Source of the DNA: Cristatella mucedo
Lineage: Eukaryota; Bryozoa; Phylactolaemata; Cristatellidae
Assembly (NCBI GenBank): GCA_009760855.2
Contig: WPIO01000032.1
Coordinates: 1,713,001 to 1,777,000, forward strand
Direction of reading: 5' to 3'
Length of the DNA stretch: 64,000 bases
This document shows, in pieces, positions 32,951-45,339 of this stretch. The notes beneath the pieces were generated by a model. The model was not told the DNA's origin. It saw only the letters and a program-made list of their open reading frames with translations, and searched no databases. Position 1 is the first letter of the stretch. Each line of letters opens with the position of its first letter. Made by a program: the position numbers and the translations under genes.

Positions 32951-33614
32951 TTTCTCCAATTATGACACTATGCGAAGAGCACAAAGTAGTGGTCTCGGAA
33001 CTTCATCTTTATTACCGGTAGCTCAAAGGCAAAACAACTTTCAACATTGGTCCCACCCCTTCATCCTCTCTTATTAATAAATGGCAGTGTTTTAGATCAA
33101 TCAAAATTCTACTGCTGAGATATTTACTATTTATGGTTCCTAAATTGTAATAGCTAGGTGATTTTACGAGATAATCCATGGTTAGGCTGCATAATATAAT
33201 TTTGTCCAGTTGTGTGCTAGGCTTTGGGCCAAACGGGTGCTGTAATTTGGACTTACGTCCAGGCAGTTAAAGCGTGCTCTGGGCACTATGCTAGATTTAC
33301 TGTACTCCATGGCTGGTTCTTGAAGGATGTAGGTCTCCTGCGGTGATGAATAAACTTCTCTACACGGAGGGGCACACCAGCAGTGCCGAAGCAGGTGTGA
33401 TGTGTTATGCACGTGCACAGTAAGAAGTAAGCGTTATTAAGATAGTACTTACGGTTGGGGAGCCCTAGCGTTCCGAATCTGTTCTTTACCGTATCTACAG
33501 TCATTCATGAGATTTTCATTATTAATACCAGCAGCACCAATCCAAGGCTTGAGACGATCAAAAGCGGGGATATGTTGTACTTTTAAAAACCTCAACTAAA
33601 GATGTCACGATAAG
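32951..33614. other. No gene recognised; possible further R3 decay
   Basis: A stretch at 33205-33290 (ttgtgtgctaggctttggg ... gcgtgctctggg) resembles 29520-29585 (ttgcgtgctaggctttcct ... gagtgctctgg), so another R3-linked piece may be here. Confidence 0.35.
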
Positions 33615-34200
33615 ATCACTGCATACCATATCACATCACTTATCGCCGACCTGTACTGGCTACTAGTCAAGCAACTCATTGACTTCAAGGTTTTGTCGCT
33701 CACTTTTAGGTCACTTCATTCTTTGGCTCCAGCCTATCTCTCAGATCTACTCCACCACCAGGCCAAGCATAGTACCACCCACTTTTCGGAATCCAACAGT
33801 TTACCAATACCTCGTACAAACCCCAAATACTTTGGATACCGTGCATTTAGTTCGTATGCTTCCAAATCCTGGAGCTCCCTCCAGACTTGCGTCAGAACAT
33901 CCCCTGACTTGACCACATTTAAAAAGAACTTAAAAACACCTATTTAGGACAGCATTTAGTGGGTCCTTGTGATTCGTCCTTGATGTGCTTATGCGTGCTG
34001 ACACTGTGCATGCTGCCACTAACCACATTTGCATGCTGACCTTGTGGATGTCACCCCTAACCATATTATTCATGTTTATCAAGCGTGATATTACTCACCA
34101 TTCAATCGCGCTTCCCTTTGCAGCAAATGTTAAGCGCCTAGAAAGGGATTGAGTTCTCTGAGGGCGCTTTATCAAGTGCATTATTATTATTATTATTATT
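33615..34200 (+). mobile_element. LINE-B 3' end, defining copy
   Basis: Plus strand. C-terminal domain of a CR1/L2-type reverse transcriptase protein: LTFRSLHSLAPAYLSDLLHH, then RTNPKYFGYRAFSSYASKSW, then the stop near 33945. The 3' UTR carries family words ('gtcacccctaaccata', 'accattcaatcgcgcttcc'). The terminal hairpin (aagcgcctagaaaggg / gggcgctt) is followed by (ATT)n at 34180-34198. Confidence 0.85.
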
Positions 34201-34279
34201 ACTATCAGTCTAGTGAAAGCTGCTGCAGGTGTTTCGAATAAACACTGTTGAAATGCTTCTCATACAGAATATGATAGCA

Positions 34280-34365
34280 TAGTAGTGACTAAAAGCGATT
34301 GAGTTCTCTGGGGTGCTAAATGTATTTATTATTAAGACTATCATTGTTATCATTATTTTTATTTC
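34280..34365 (+). mobile_element. LINE-B-like tail fragment
   Basis: 'aaaagcgattgagttctctg', then a diverged ATT-rich end. Very short. Confidence 0.45.
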
Positions 34366-34399
34366 AACATATTTTAGTATTGTCATGGCTAGCACCTAC

Positions 34400-37154
34400 C
34401 TGATCATCCTGGCTCTGCGACTCTCCCCGCGCTAAAGAGCGGCCTCGGGCGACTCTTAGCGTGGTGTGGACCTTTACTTGATTTCTCCGTAATACCTTTG
34501 GGTATTCTGCTGCTATCTTCGCTGTGAATATTTATGAGCTGTCCTCGGATATGCTACACAAAACAGGACCTGCTTAGCATAAGATGCGATGTCGCCATTA
34601 GTCGATACCTACCGGCGGGCCTTCTCCGGCGGGTCAGTGAGAACCTTCCTGCATCCTGCGTTCGCCCTATCAACAGCTCGGCTATCACACCTACGACTCG
34701 TAAGTTTAAAGCGCTGAATAGTACTCGTTGCGGTAGTAGCCCACCCGCCGTAGCCCAGCACGTTGGGAAACGTCGTCCGACGGCCGTTACCAAGGTCCAA
34801 TTCAAATTCGAAGAGCCAGCTTCCGCCGGGCCGGACGCAAACGGTAGAGAATACGAGCCACTTTATTGCCGTCGCCCAGTTGTTGGACAGCCTCTTAAAT
34901 TCCGCCTACTAAATGTCCGCTTGCTAAAAATCAAGGGGTTACTTATCCGCGATCAGGTGGTCCAGGAGAAGCTAGATGCATTTCTGCTTACCGAAACCTG
35001 GATGACGCCTTGTTCTAGTAGCTGTATTTCCGAGACCACCCCACCCGGGTTCTCATTCTATCAGTCCATGCGTTCTGACAAGGTTGGTGGCGGGGTTGCA
35101 ATTGTTGTTCGCGAATCGTTTGGCTATAGAATGTGCAGTTTCTCGCATGGGTCATCGTTTGAATCGGTTGCTATCAGGTCTTCATCAAAGACAGTGCCTC
35201 TCACCGTTGCGATATACCGGCCTCCTTCTGGCTGTCTAAACTTGTTTATAGAGGAGTTTTCAGAGTTCCTCGCTAAAATATTTGTGTGTCAACAGGCCAT
35301 TACTGATTGTAGGAGACTTCAATATTCACGTTGACAACCCTAGCAACAGCCAGGTCCGCTCATTTCTTGACTGTCTGGACAATTTTGGTTTGGCCCAACA
35401 CGTTAATCATAGCACCCACGTCGGTGGCCACATTCTAGATCTCGTGATCACTAAGAATGTCCTGCCCACTGACTTTGTGGTGTGCCCACTCACCCTCTCA
35501 GATCATTGTTTGGTCTCGTTTACTGTTCCTGCTCCCTCGTACGTACAGGGCAATGTCGAATTTGCCAAACGACGTAACTAACAAAGCATTGACATGGACA
35601 AGTTTTTGAAATCTGTTTGTGATGCAGGCCTTCTTGATCTGCATTCAGACTCGACCGGCAGTCTCGATACCCTAACTGATGCGATGAACATGACACTCAG
35701 GAGTGCTCTTGACAAGCATGCTCCCGTTCACTCTATCCGTGTTCAAAGTCGTCGAGATTACTTTCAATTTACAAAAAAACTCGTTAAGATGCGCCGTGTT
35801 AAGCGCAGGCTGGAACGTCGTTTCAAGAAATCGGGGTCTGAGGCCGGCCCTAGTCAATTTTAAAGATTTCCTTCGAGTTTACACCCGACAGCTTAAAAAA
35901 ACCAGGGCTTCTTTTTTCATTAGAAAGCTGAATTCCTGCCAGTCGGACACTAAACAGATTTATAGAACAGTAAACCATTTACTGGCCTTTAAGGGTCACC
36001 TGTGGAGTCCCTCAAGGGTCTGTACTCGGTCCCTTGCTGTTCTCTATTTATACACAACCTCTGGGAAAAGTGATTAAGGCCCATGGAATAGGATATCACT
36101 TCTATGCTGACGATACTCAGTTGTATTTGTCATTTAAACCGTCGGAATCTGCTGCAGCAACTGAGAAACTGAATGCTTGCCTTGCCGATTTTCGATCCTG
36201 GATGTCGGAAAACTTCCTGAAATTAAATGACGATAAAACCGAACTGCTGCTCATGGGACACCCTAAGCGTGTGGCTGGATTAAAAGGCTTTGCTTTTCTA
36301 ATAGGTGATGCTATTGTGCGACCTTCACCACGTGCTCGTAATCTAGGTGTCGTGTTCGACAGCTGCCTCAATTTCAAAAGCTTCATTCAGAAGACTGCCT
36401 CTACAGCTAGCCATCACATCCGATCCCTGTCCAAGATTAGAAGCTGTCTCCCACAGTGGCTTGTAAAAAAATTAACTAGCTCTTTAGTTCTGTCTCGGCT
36501 TGATTATTGTAATTGCCTTTTGGCTGGTCTACCAAAGAAAGCTATTATGCCACTACAGCTGACTATGAATATGGCTGCAAGGCTAGTCTTCAAGTCCCAG
36601 CGGTTTGAGCACGTGTCACCTCTGCTGAAAGAGCTAGGATGGTTGCCAGTTGAGCAAAGGATACAGAGCAAAGTTCTTACGCTGACCCACAAGGCCCGCC
36701 GCGGCTTAGCTCCTTCGTACCTAGCTGAACTGCTGCATCAGTTTCAGCCTGTTCATGCCCTGAGGTCCTATGTGGACAATAAATTAGCTGTCCCATTCCT
36801 CCGCTTAAAGAACGTTGGCGACAGAAGCTTTAGCTCTGCAGGTCCTAGACTGTGGAACTCGCTTCCACAATTCTTACGCAACGACAACTATTCTCCTACT
36901 GCCGACTATGGCACATCTTTTTCAGCGGTCCTGAGCTGCTACTTCTATGCTAATCACTACCTCAACTGCTCTCCTGACTCTGCTATGCTTCCCACTTTCT
37001 CTTTGTTGCGTGAGACGAAGTCTGTTGGCTACCAAATGCGTACCGAAAGCCGCTTAGGCTGTGAGTGAGCTATACAAAACTCTCCTGCGTAAGACCCACA
37101 TGGTCTTTATGACTTTGTGGAGTTACTGACGGAGATACATTACATTACATTACT
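34400..37154 (+). mobile_element. LINE-A, near full length with internal RT deletion
   Basis: CR1/L2-type non-LTR element. The 5' boundary is uncertain. Endonuclease part 34534-35580: LNVRLLKIKGLLIRD, FLLTETW, GGGVAIVVRESF and VAIYRPPSG, then after a frame change near 35282 LIVGDFNIHV, and LTLSDHCLVSF with the catalytic SDH. A stop at 35579. The linker runs to about 35990. Then sequence jumps directly to [20 protein letters not shown] (from 35995) and FYADDTQLY, so the fingers and front palm of the RT are deleted. The thumb and C-terminal domain are open to 37068. The 3' tail is ACATT repeats at 37138-37154. Confidence 0.88.
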
Positions 37155-39360
37155 CTCTTATTCGATAACTAATCACATGAAAAGGCCATAAATAAATTGA
37201 CATTTGGATGATATGGACGAATTTTGATGTGGCCATGATAACTTTGTTCGAGAAGCTGTGAGTGAAGTCACATAGAAATCGCCAGCGTGGCTCATCAATG
37301 AATAGCACATGTGCGGAGAGCTTGAAATATAGTTATTTTGAAATCAGTAGAGTCAAAATGATGAGGAAACATGGTGCTATATATTTTTTACATTCGATTT
37401 GAAATTCTATTTTCAACGAAGATCTTTATTGAGGTAATAATAAACTCCGTCCAAATGTCTGTGCTTTTTACTGATGAATCCATGCCCTATTAGAGACATG
37501 GGAAAATAACTTATCTGGCTATGTTTTAGTTAATTATAGTTGCTATTAGACTGTACTGACTCAATTTTGGTAGAGCTAACAACATCCTTAATACTTCCAC
37601 AATTACCTGTGCAGTGAATTCATACAATGAGGCTGCCTGGTATTGTCTTGCATGTGGAGATATTTCAATATTTTTTTTTATATTAGTCTGTTCGAAGCCA
37701 ATCATATGAAACAAACACTTGTACTCTGGAGTTTGATAGTTAAGCGTTACTGTCATGAACATTCTTTTCATTTAATCAGAGTTTCATGGATTAGTTAAGA
37801 AAATTCTATAGGCAGCTTTAAAGTAATGTTGGAAACCGAAGCTGTCAGTCTGCAGGTCTTCGACTGTAAAATTCACTTTGCCAATATTTTTGCATGGTCA
37901 TGCTCTCTTTTTCTAGTGACTGTGGCTTATCCTATCTAGCAATCCGCAGCTGCTACTTTCATACTACTTCCTCGACTGGTCTTTTGTACTACTTATGCTT
38001 TTCAGAGTCTCTTGGCTGGGCGATATTAAGTCTGAGAGGTATGGTAGGCTCAACGAACGCACGATACGCGCTGTTTGTCCTATAGCAAAATGCATGTGCT
38101 GCGTGACACCCACAGAGCCCTTCAGGCTTCCAAAAATTCCAGACCAAGATAATCGCATAACATTTTTCTAAAGTGAACCTGCTAATCCTAACGGATCATT
38201 GGTGTGCAAGCAAACTATTACTTTTTTTTAGTGCATAACAAACAAAGTTTAAATTTGCTCATCAGTATTGCAGTTTTTCATCGCATCGCTGATAAATAAA
38301 TGCAGATTGTCAGTCGATACGATGTCATTCCAACTGCGGTTCTACTAGGTTTGGAGGTGGGCACAATACCCCCCCTGTTTTTCCAATTGCCTGGCTGTCC
38401 ACGCGTCCAGTCACTTTACTGATACGGCAGCGATCCGAATGGTTTGCATCCAAAGTCCTACCTCTACCAGCTTAGAAGCCAATTACAAGGTTGCTGGTAG
38501 GTTAGGCCGATCCTAATGTTCCCTTCATCCCAAAAAGACCTATTGAGTATGTGGAACAAGCTGCCGCTTGAGCATCAGGAATGGTCTTTACCGAGAAAAT
38601 TCGTAAATGGCTATTTAATGCAGCTTAGTTTAAAAGGCACAGCCTAAGCATAAGTTAAACAAAAAGTACTGCACTTAGACTAGCAAAGTCCTCTTCGCTT
38701 ACTTTGGCATTAATATATTTATTTACAAGTCTCATCAATCTCAAATTGGTTGTGGATTGCGGTCAATGTCATGTCTAGACTCCGGCATCTTTGCTTAGCT
38801 TCGTCAAAAGTTGATGGAATAGATTGCAATTAGTATAGCTGACAACTCCTCTGATGTATTTCTGCAATTACTTATTTGCTTTGCCGCAGAAGTAACGATT
38901 TGAAGATACAAGAAATTAAGAGAAACGTGGTTTCGACTGGACACAGTGAGCTAGCTACTAGTAAATAAATTGTGCTAGATGAGACTCTTTACTCTCATTT
39001 CTTTTTGTAAAGTATGAACGAAATAGTGATTTTTGGTAGCGACATATTTGAAGTGTCTAAGTTTCACGATCAATTGGTGTTATGGCATTCGAAAGAAAAA
39101 TTTGACAAAAACACTAGAGAGCTTTATTATTTCTTGGCCGTACTTACAAATTAAATCCTAAATCTTAAGGTACCAGTATTTTGTTTTATTTTTCAGGAAA
39201 TAAAATGATCCATAATTACGTTAATGATCTTAGATAATACAGGTCTACATTCAGCTTGCTAAATGAGCGATCACAACTGGTAACTGATACAGCTGTGGTG
39301 AAAAGAACTTGCAAGGCAACTCTCAAATTAGGAAACATTCATCTGTGTCCTTCGACCTTG
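37155..39360. other. Intergenic, largely unrecognised
   Basis: AT-rich; open frames without family signature. A short piece at 37915-37980 (gactgtggcttatcc ... gctgctactttcatactact) resembles the LINE-A 3' region. Confidence 0.35.
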
Positions 39361-39364
39361 TCTC

Positions 39365-39452
39365 CTTTGCGGAAAATTCAAAGCGCCTAGAAAGAGATTA
39401 AGTTCTCTGAGGGCGCTTTATCAATTTTATTATTATTATTATTATTATTAAA
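39365..39452 (+). mobile_element. LINE-B 3' tail inserted in hAT relic
   Basis: Terminal hairpin (aaagcgcctagaaagaga ... gagggcgcttt) and seven ATT units. Confidence 0.8.
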
Positions 39453-39454
39453 CA

Positions 39455-41390
39455 CACCTTCTCCGTAACTGACAATGAAAGACCGGAGTTCCAGAGGGTC
39501 TTCAGTGCCGAGTAGTGATGTTTGGCAAGAAGCATTTTATAGTCACATATTTCATTGTACAGCTCTGTTTCATCAACGTCTGAACAATAGGAAACTCCCG
39601 AGATCAAGAAATTGCTGGCGGAGTTTGAGATAGTCAATTATTTTCAAAAAATTCCTAACTTCCAGCTTGATATAAAATTTGGCATCAAGATCTGTTGATA
39701 AAACGTAGTTGTACTTTCTTGTCAGAGATAGTCTATACTGTCCTTCATTATTCTTGAATTCTTCTCTGCCGAGAGACAAACAACTTGAGTGAGCTCTCCA
39801 GGCATCTGTGTCCTTCGCCGTATTCTTCGTTCAACTAAAACTCTCCACAATTCGCATCTCCTTTTGGTCTCTAGTAGCAATTCTTGGCACAGGTCTTCTC
39901 GAAGTCTTGACAACTCAATCTCAAGAGAGTAGAGATCGGAAGAGGCATCTTTGAAAGTTCATCTTTGGATTCTGCAGTCATTTCTGAACGCGGTCAATCT
40001 TCCTCAAGATGTTGTACCAAAATGGCAATAGAGCCAAAAAGTTTAAGTTTTAAAATACAATTTAATGTAGGAGACTGCCAGATTCTCTTCTTGTTTCAAG
40101 TGTTCCACTTGTGTCCTCAAACAGTTGCTCTAAAAGACCTACAATGCCATCCTACAATGCTGCCCAGTACATCATAGATAGCTTTCACAGCCTCCACTCT
40201 TGCACTCCACCTAGTTGCAGAGTCATGTTTGACAGCGATGCTGAGACTTTAGCCAGTTCTTCCACCTCAGAGTTTATCTTGTAAAGAAAAAAGTAGGTGA
40301 TCTTGAAAATGGTTATCACACTCAATGGCTGCAGCATCATGGGTGCAGATTTACAGAAAGCCCTAGAAAGACTCTTTGATTGTGACTGTCTTTTGGAAAT
40401 ATCAACATCAATACATCTAATGACCTCAAACATCTGCTCGCGGTGTAGCAAACCAGGAGTTGAGTCTAACAGAGTTCTACAGTACTCGTTTCGCCGTATG
40501 TTGCAGAGTAGCTTGTCTCTGACTGTGGATGCAAGTATACTAAGGAACTCATTTTGGGTTTGAGGAGACGCCGAGCTGGTTTGACCAAGTGGTTAAGGTG
40601 CTCGCCCCTACCAAGGTCTGGCCTAGGTCGTGGTCTCGAGCCCCGCGGCATATGTGAAGTGCCTGAATAGAGATTAGGTTTTCTTAGGGGGCTATGAAAA
40701 TGAATTATATTTATATTTTAGAGATACAAGACAAGCGTTGCATTCTTTCTGGCTTGGTCCAGGTGTGATTGCAGAAGAGGATCGTACTGAGATGGAAGAT
40801 GAAGAAGTCCCAAGAAGCTTCCAAAGTTTCTCACACAAGCCAGGCCAATACTCTTTTGGTGACCGCGCAATGCCAAGTTTTGAGAAACCAAGAACTTGAT
40901 GCAGTTGAAAACTTTATTTAAGACTTCTTTCCATCGTTTCATTCTCTACAATGTTTGCCTCAACATCAGTGTCTATTTCGCTTCTTTTGAGAAGGCGCCT
41001 CTCTGTTTTTTCTTTGTGGTGAAAGTCACACACTGAGAAGGACTGTTTTCATGGACAATTATTTTATCAGGTTTCATTCTCTGGCTAAACTCTTTTGCCA
41101 ATTTAAGTGATGATCGAGAATTTTGGGTTGGACCTAGGGAAGAACAAACAACAGAAGCAATATACCGACTGTTTTGAGGGAGAGTAGGTCAGCCAGGTCT
41201 TGCCAACTTCATAGCCATTAGCAAGTTGCCTCCTGAACCAGGCTGTGCTCATGGCTCGACCACCTTTTTCAGCAAATGTACCTTCCTTGTTCTGGAGCAG
41301 TCTTCAGCATCGTAGTATCGATGTTCAATTCGAAGTGGCTGCGGAGTGACGTGTAAAACAGAGTTTTGGCCAAACTTCAAACTTCGCCAA
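39455..41390 (-). pseudogene. hAT transposase relic (ZMYM1/DUF4371-like)
   Basis: Minus strand, many frame changes. From 40560 down: EFLSILASTVRDKLLCNIRR, then EYCRTLLDSTPGLLHREQM and FEVIRCIDVDISKRQ, the DUF4371 opening typical of ZMYM1-like hAT proteins. Then EAVKAIYDVLGSI after a second block. Then ERRIRRRTQMPGE and FKNNEGQYRLSLTRKYNYVL, YIKLEVRNFLKIIDYLKLRQ, and ELYNEICDYKMLLAKHHYSA. Upstream, 41290-41180 may hold a zinc-finger part. A SINE-2 (40572-40715) interrupts it. Confidence 0.72.
40572..40715 (+). mobile_element. SINE-2 inserted in hAT relic
   Basis: tRNA-like head (agctggtttgaccaagtggt taaggtgct, B-box-like ggtctcgagcccc), then a LINE-B-like end (gaagtgcctgaatagagatt, gggggctatgaaaatga, att). 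Confidence 0.8.
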
Positions 41391-41804
41391 TATCTTTGAG
41401 GGTCAGCACTTGCGGGAAATTGCAGCAGATTCCGTATCTTCTTCTTCTTTCTGCCTCCTTCACTCTTTTCCGTCTCTTCCCTGCTCTTGTCAGTGCCTCC
41501 GTCCTGCTTTCTTTCGTCCTCCTAAAGCTGCTCTTCCATATTCACTCTGTCTGTGCACAAAGTCAACATTTGCACGGTGCTTTTCTGAGTCTTCACTGTG
41601 TCTTCACAGCGTTACCTTCTTCAAGAGACCTTCTACTACCGACCGACGTGCTCGACGCTGCTCCCGCTTCTTTCTTCTCCTCGAGTTTTCATCTTCTGTG
41701 CTGAGCACCGCCCACTTGCCCTTTTCTTACTATGTCTGCAGAATATTGATTAGAGTGACCAAAACGTGCAAATTGGTACAGCAGCGGTAATAAGAATAAT
41801 GACT
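41391..41804. other. Pyrimidine-rich stretch, nothing recognised
   Basis: CT-rich plus strand gives Ser/Leu-rich open frames in two phases. This is compositional, and there is no support for a gene. Confidence 0.4.
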
Positions 41805-42262
41805 ATAATAATAAATTCTATAGCATCCTGTGAGAATTCAATGTCTTTCTAGACACTTTGCTGTAAAGGGAGCATGTTCGAATGGTAATTTGTAACATGC
41901 TCAATGATAACGAGAATAATAATATGGTAATAGGTGACATGCACATGTTCAGCAAGCAAATAGGGTTAGTGGCAGCGTATACGGTGTCAGCATCCATTAG
42001 CACGCAAGGGACGGATCACATGGACCCACTAAATGCTGCGATAAATAGTTGCTTTTTTTAGCTTGTTTTCAAATGTCAAGTCACGGGATGTCGTGACGCT
42101 GTCAGAAGCGAGTTCCAGTCTTTGGGAGCATACGAACTAAAGGCGTGGTCTCCCAAGGATTTGAGGTTCGTACGAGGTGCAGGTAGACGATTAGATCCTA
42201 AAAGCGAGTGGTGCGAAGCTTAGCCTGATGGGGGAATAGATCTGATAGGCAGGCTGGTCCGG
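41805..42262 (-). mobile_element. LINE-B 3' fragment, left arm of an inverted pair
   Basis: Minus strand, from the degenerate ATT tail (about 41785-41815) through the 3' UTR to the C-terminal domain end at 42262, where the plus-oriented copy begins. Confidence 0.82.
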
Positions 42263-42264
42263 TT

Positions 42265-42685
42265 CTCTCAATCGCGAAACCCTCATACAAACCTTAAATC
42301 CTTTGGAGACCGTGCATTTAGTTCGTATGCTCCCAAAGCCTGGAACTCCCTCCCGACTTGCGTCAGAACATCCCCTGACCTGACCACATTTAAAAGGAAC
42401 CTAAAAACACACCTATTTAGGACAGCATTTAGTGGGTCCCTGTGATTCGTCCTTGATGTGCTTATGCGCGCTGACAATGTGCATGCTGCCACTAACCACA
42501 TTTGCATGCTGACCCTGCGCATGTCACCCCTAACCATGTTATTCATTTTGTCTGTTTTTAAAGCCTGATTTTACTCACCATTCAATTGCATTTCACTTTG
42601 CAGCAAATGTAAAGCGCCTAGAGAGAGAGAGTAAGTTCTCTGAGGGTGCTTTATCAAGTGAATTATTATTATTATTATTACTAGT
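42265..42685 (+). mobile_element. LINE-B 3' fragment, right arm of an inverted pair
   Basis: Plus strand: 'cctcatacaaaccttaaatc', the domain end, the 3' UTR, terminal hairpin and (ATT)n at 42662-42680. Head-to-head with the previous copy. Confidence 0.85.
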
Positions 42686-42689
42686 TCGG

Positions 42690-44030
42690 GTAGTGGCATA
42701 CCGCGTGCAACGTGCTGAGACCTGAAGCTAGCAATACGCCAAAGATAAAAACAGGGCGCTTGGTATTCTGCGCTCGGCGCCAACAACAAAACCATATTAG
42801 TAATAACGCACTAATAGCCTGCATTTGACGGCTGACGCATACAGGTGACTTCCAGCGGACTAGCTAACCGGCTTCTAGCAGCTCACACTCAGCGGTAGAC
42901 TAACCGACCGGCCGACCGTTGCTCCAGGAGAGCGACTGCAGTCAGGCACAAACTTTATATAGTAGCTAGGTCAAAAGTCACACAGTAGTCGCTATCGCAC
43001 GTAATTATGCAAAATGCTGCTCATATCAGTGCTCAGCCATGACACGCTGGCTCACCCTCCTCGACGCGGCGTAGCTGGCCGGGCTCGCCCTTGACGCGAC
43101 GCAGTTCTCGCCTGTTGCAGGCAAGATGGGGCGAGTGGACGGGAAGGGCTCTTGGAGCGCTGACGGAGGTGTGAGCGGCCGCCGCGCGGTTGTTTCGCTG
43201 CGAGCGCCAGTCGAATACTCGGCCGTTGAAGGCCCTCGGTGCTTCCGTGTCGTCGCGTATGTGCCACCATGGCATCAAGCTAAAGCTTGGTCTAAGTCTG
43301 TAAATATGCTTAACCAGCTCAGCCAGCAACAGTCAAGTCCATTGAAGCAAGGACTTTCCTGATATCAAGATTTTCTTTTTCAAATGAATAAAGTTTATTA
43401 AAAGATATGCACAATTCATTTTGCTTTTTTCGCCCCTAGGTCTTAGCGCCCGGGGAAATCTATCTCCACCCCGCCCCCTTGCCACGCCTCTGATGAAAGA
43501 TATGACAATGTCTAAAAGTTGAATCCAAAAGCCTGTGTTACAAATGTATGCTGATTGCTTTGCCTAATTTCTGATTCATAAAAGCATTCTTGGAAGTCTC
43601 GCAGGTTTCAGTTGACTTTGGATGTGATGGGAATTGGAGCAGCCTTTCAAGAGGTCACAAAGCATAAAAGCAGTTTGAGTTCGGCCACATAGCTTATCAG
43701 AGTTGCAATATTCATATCCTAGCGATTGTTTTTCCTCGATAAGTGTCTTGCCAAAAACACAAATATAGGTAATTACTATTCAGTCACTAAAGTAAGTGAA
43801 TTTAGATTTAGACAGTGGCCTAATATGTGTAGCCATGTCGCTCTGGGCTCCTATTTGTTATTGGAAAATTCTTTAAACAATTCTTTTGTATTAAAAACTA
43901 GCGAAACGTCGCAAAAACGAATACAATAGCTGTAAAAAGTTCGTGCCAATGTACCATCCATACCACGTCCCTGTCTTCTTAAGTGAACGTGAACATGAAC
44001 GTCGTACCTTGTCACCGAAATTGTAGCTAA
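42690..44030. other. Intergenic; GC-rich island near 43040-43260
   Basis: 43040-43260 is GC- and CpG-rich, with open frames on both strands (e.g. 43126-43362) but no recognised family; possibly an unmethylated island or an orphan exon. Elsewhere AT-rich, nothing supported. Confidence 0.35.
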
Positions 44031-44034
44031 AAAG

Positions 44035-45145
44035 GGTTCTATTGAGCTACATCATGCCTGCATGCTCGGTGTGTAGGTCTGCAATGGATCGTGAGAGGTG
44101 AATTTGTAGCTAGATTTGGCTGACCGTAGTGCTACCATCCTGGGTCGTAGCTCTGCGGTCAGTAGCTTTTCGTTGTCCACCCAGGCGTTGAGTTCAAGTG
44201 CTTCTGAAGGCAATACTTTGAAGGCCTCTCAAAGTTGAAAGATGGCTTTCGAGGCCCCAGTGCAGCCATTATTCATTGAATGAAGCGGGTTGACACGGAC
44301 GACTTATATTTTTACTTTTGTACTTGGCGCTGTCCCGTTAGGTTGCTTAACGCCCACAAAGTTTTACTCACGGCTCAGCTAACGCGGGCACTTGCTGGAT
44401 CAAATACAAAGGCGGAATCGGCAGATTAGCTTCCATGCAGCTGTCGGCTAACCCAAACTAGCTAGCTTCCTGGGACGGACAGAGTGTTAACTTGAAAAAA
44501 AGATTCACAAACGTAGTGCAGATACGCGTAACTCGTTAACTGGATCTGTAGTTAAGGAAATAAATACTCTTATCGATTAGTTTTAAGAAGGCAGATTTTA
44601 CGGGAAAATCATGGAATCTCAGATGCACATTCCAAGAGTGTTTTTTTTCGGCCTCCTGCAGTCACCTTCATATCATCACTCGTGGCGATTCATGCTGCGA
44701 TCTAGCTTATTGCATGTCTTTCTACATATTTGTGTAGAACCATTGGCAATCTTTTGTTGGTAATCTCCGTTGTAACATATCAAGGGACATTGTCTTGAGT
44801 GGCCAACATTTTCCTTGGGATTTTTCAGCTTTGCACTTTAGATTAGGGTATTTGGTAGAGGAAACTTTTACAGAGTATCAGTGTTAACCCCCAGCGCTCA
44901 TTCGGCGACTAATCATACAATGAGGTATGATTGAGTAATCGCAGCATATATTGTAGGTCGAATTCTCACTAATTAACTAATTAACTAAAACTAATTAACT
45001 TTCCTCATTTCCATGATGCGATTCTACGGGAAATGAAAGTTTAAATTTCTACGGGTATGATGTTAAACCACTGTACTCGTGCTTTAGTCTCGCACCATGT
45101 TTTCATTTTGTCTCAGAACTCTCGCACTCCTATCAAACTTAAAGA
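44035..45145 (+). repeat. Ancient duplication D1, copy A
   Basis: About 1.1 kb alignable in order with 48707-50100. Shared blocks: 'cccagtgcagc', 'cccgttaggttgcttaacgccc' versus 'cccgttgggctaattagcaccc', 'cagctaacgcggg', 'tcggcagatt..cttcca', 'tctacatatttgtgtagaaccat', 'ggggacattgtc'-type words, and 'cctcatttccatgatgcgat'. Non-coding. Confidence 0.75.
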
Positions 45146-45339
45146 GTGGCTTAATTACTTGCACTTGAAGAATGGCAATTTCTCTTAAGGAAGGTCACAT
45201 GTTGTGACTCAACAATTGCCTTAGTCGCAGAGGGCGGTATTACAACGCTCAGCGGAGACGCGCCTTCCCAGTCGCTTGCCCAGTGACGTTGCCGTCTGCG
45301 GAATTAAATTTACTATCCGTCTGCGCACATTGAAAGAGT

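Noticed and set aside
41366-41790. Leu/Ser-rich secreted proteins in two frames
   Set aside because: The stretch is pyrimidine-rich, which opens both frames without any family similarity.
43033-43362. Overlapping GC-rich frames as a gene
   Set aside because: Open on both strands with no family signature and no splice or promoter evidence; at most a CpG-rich island.
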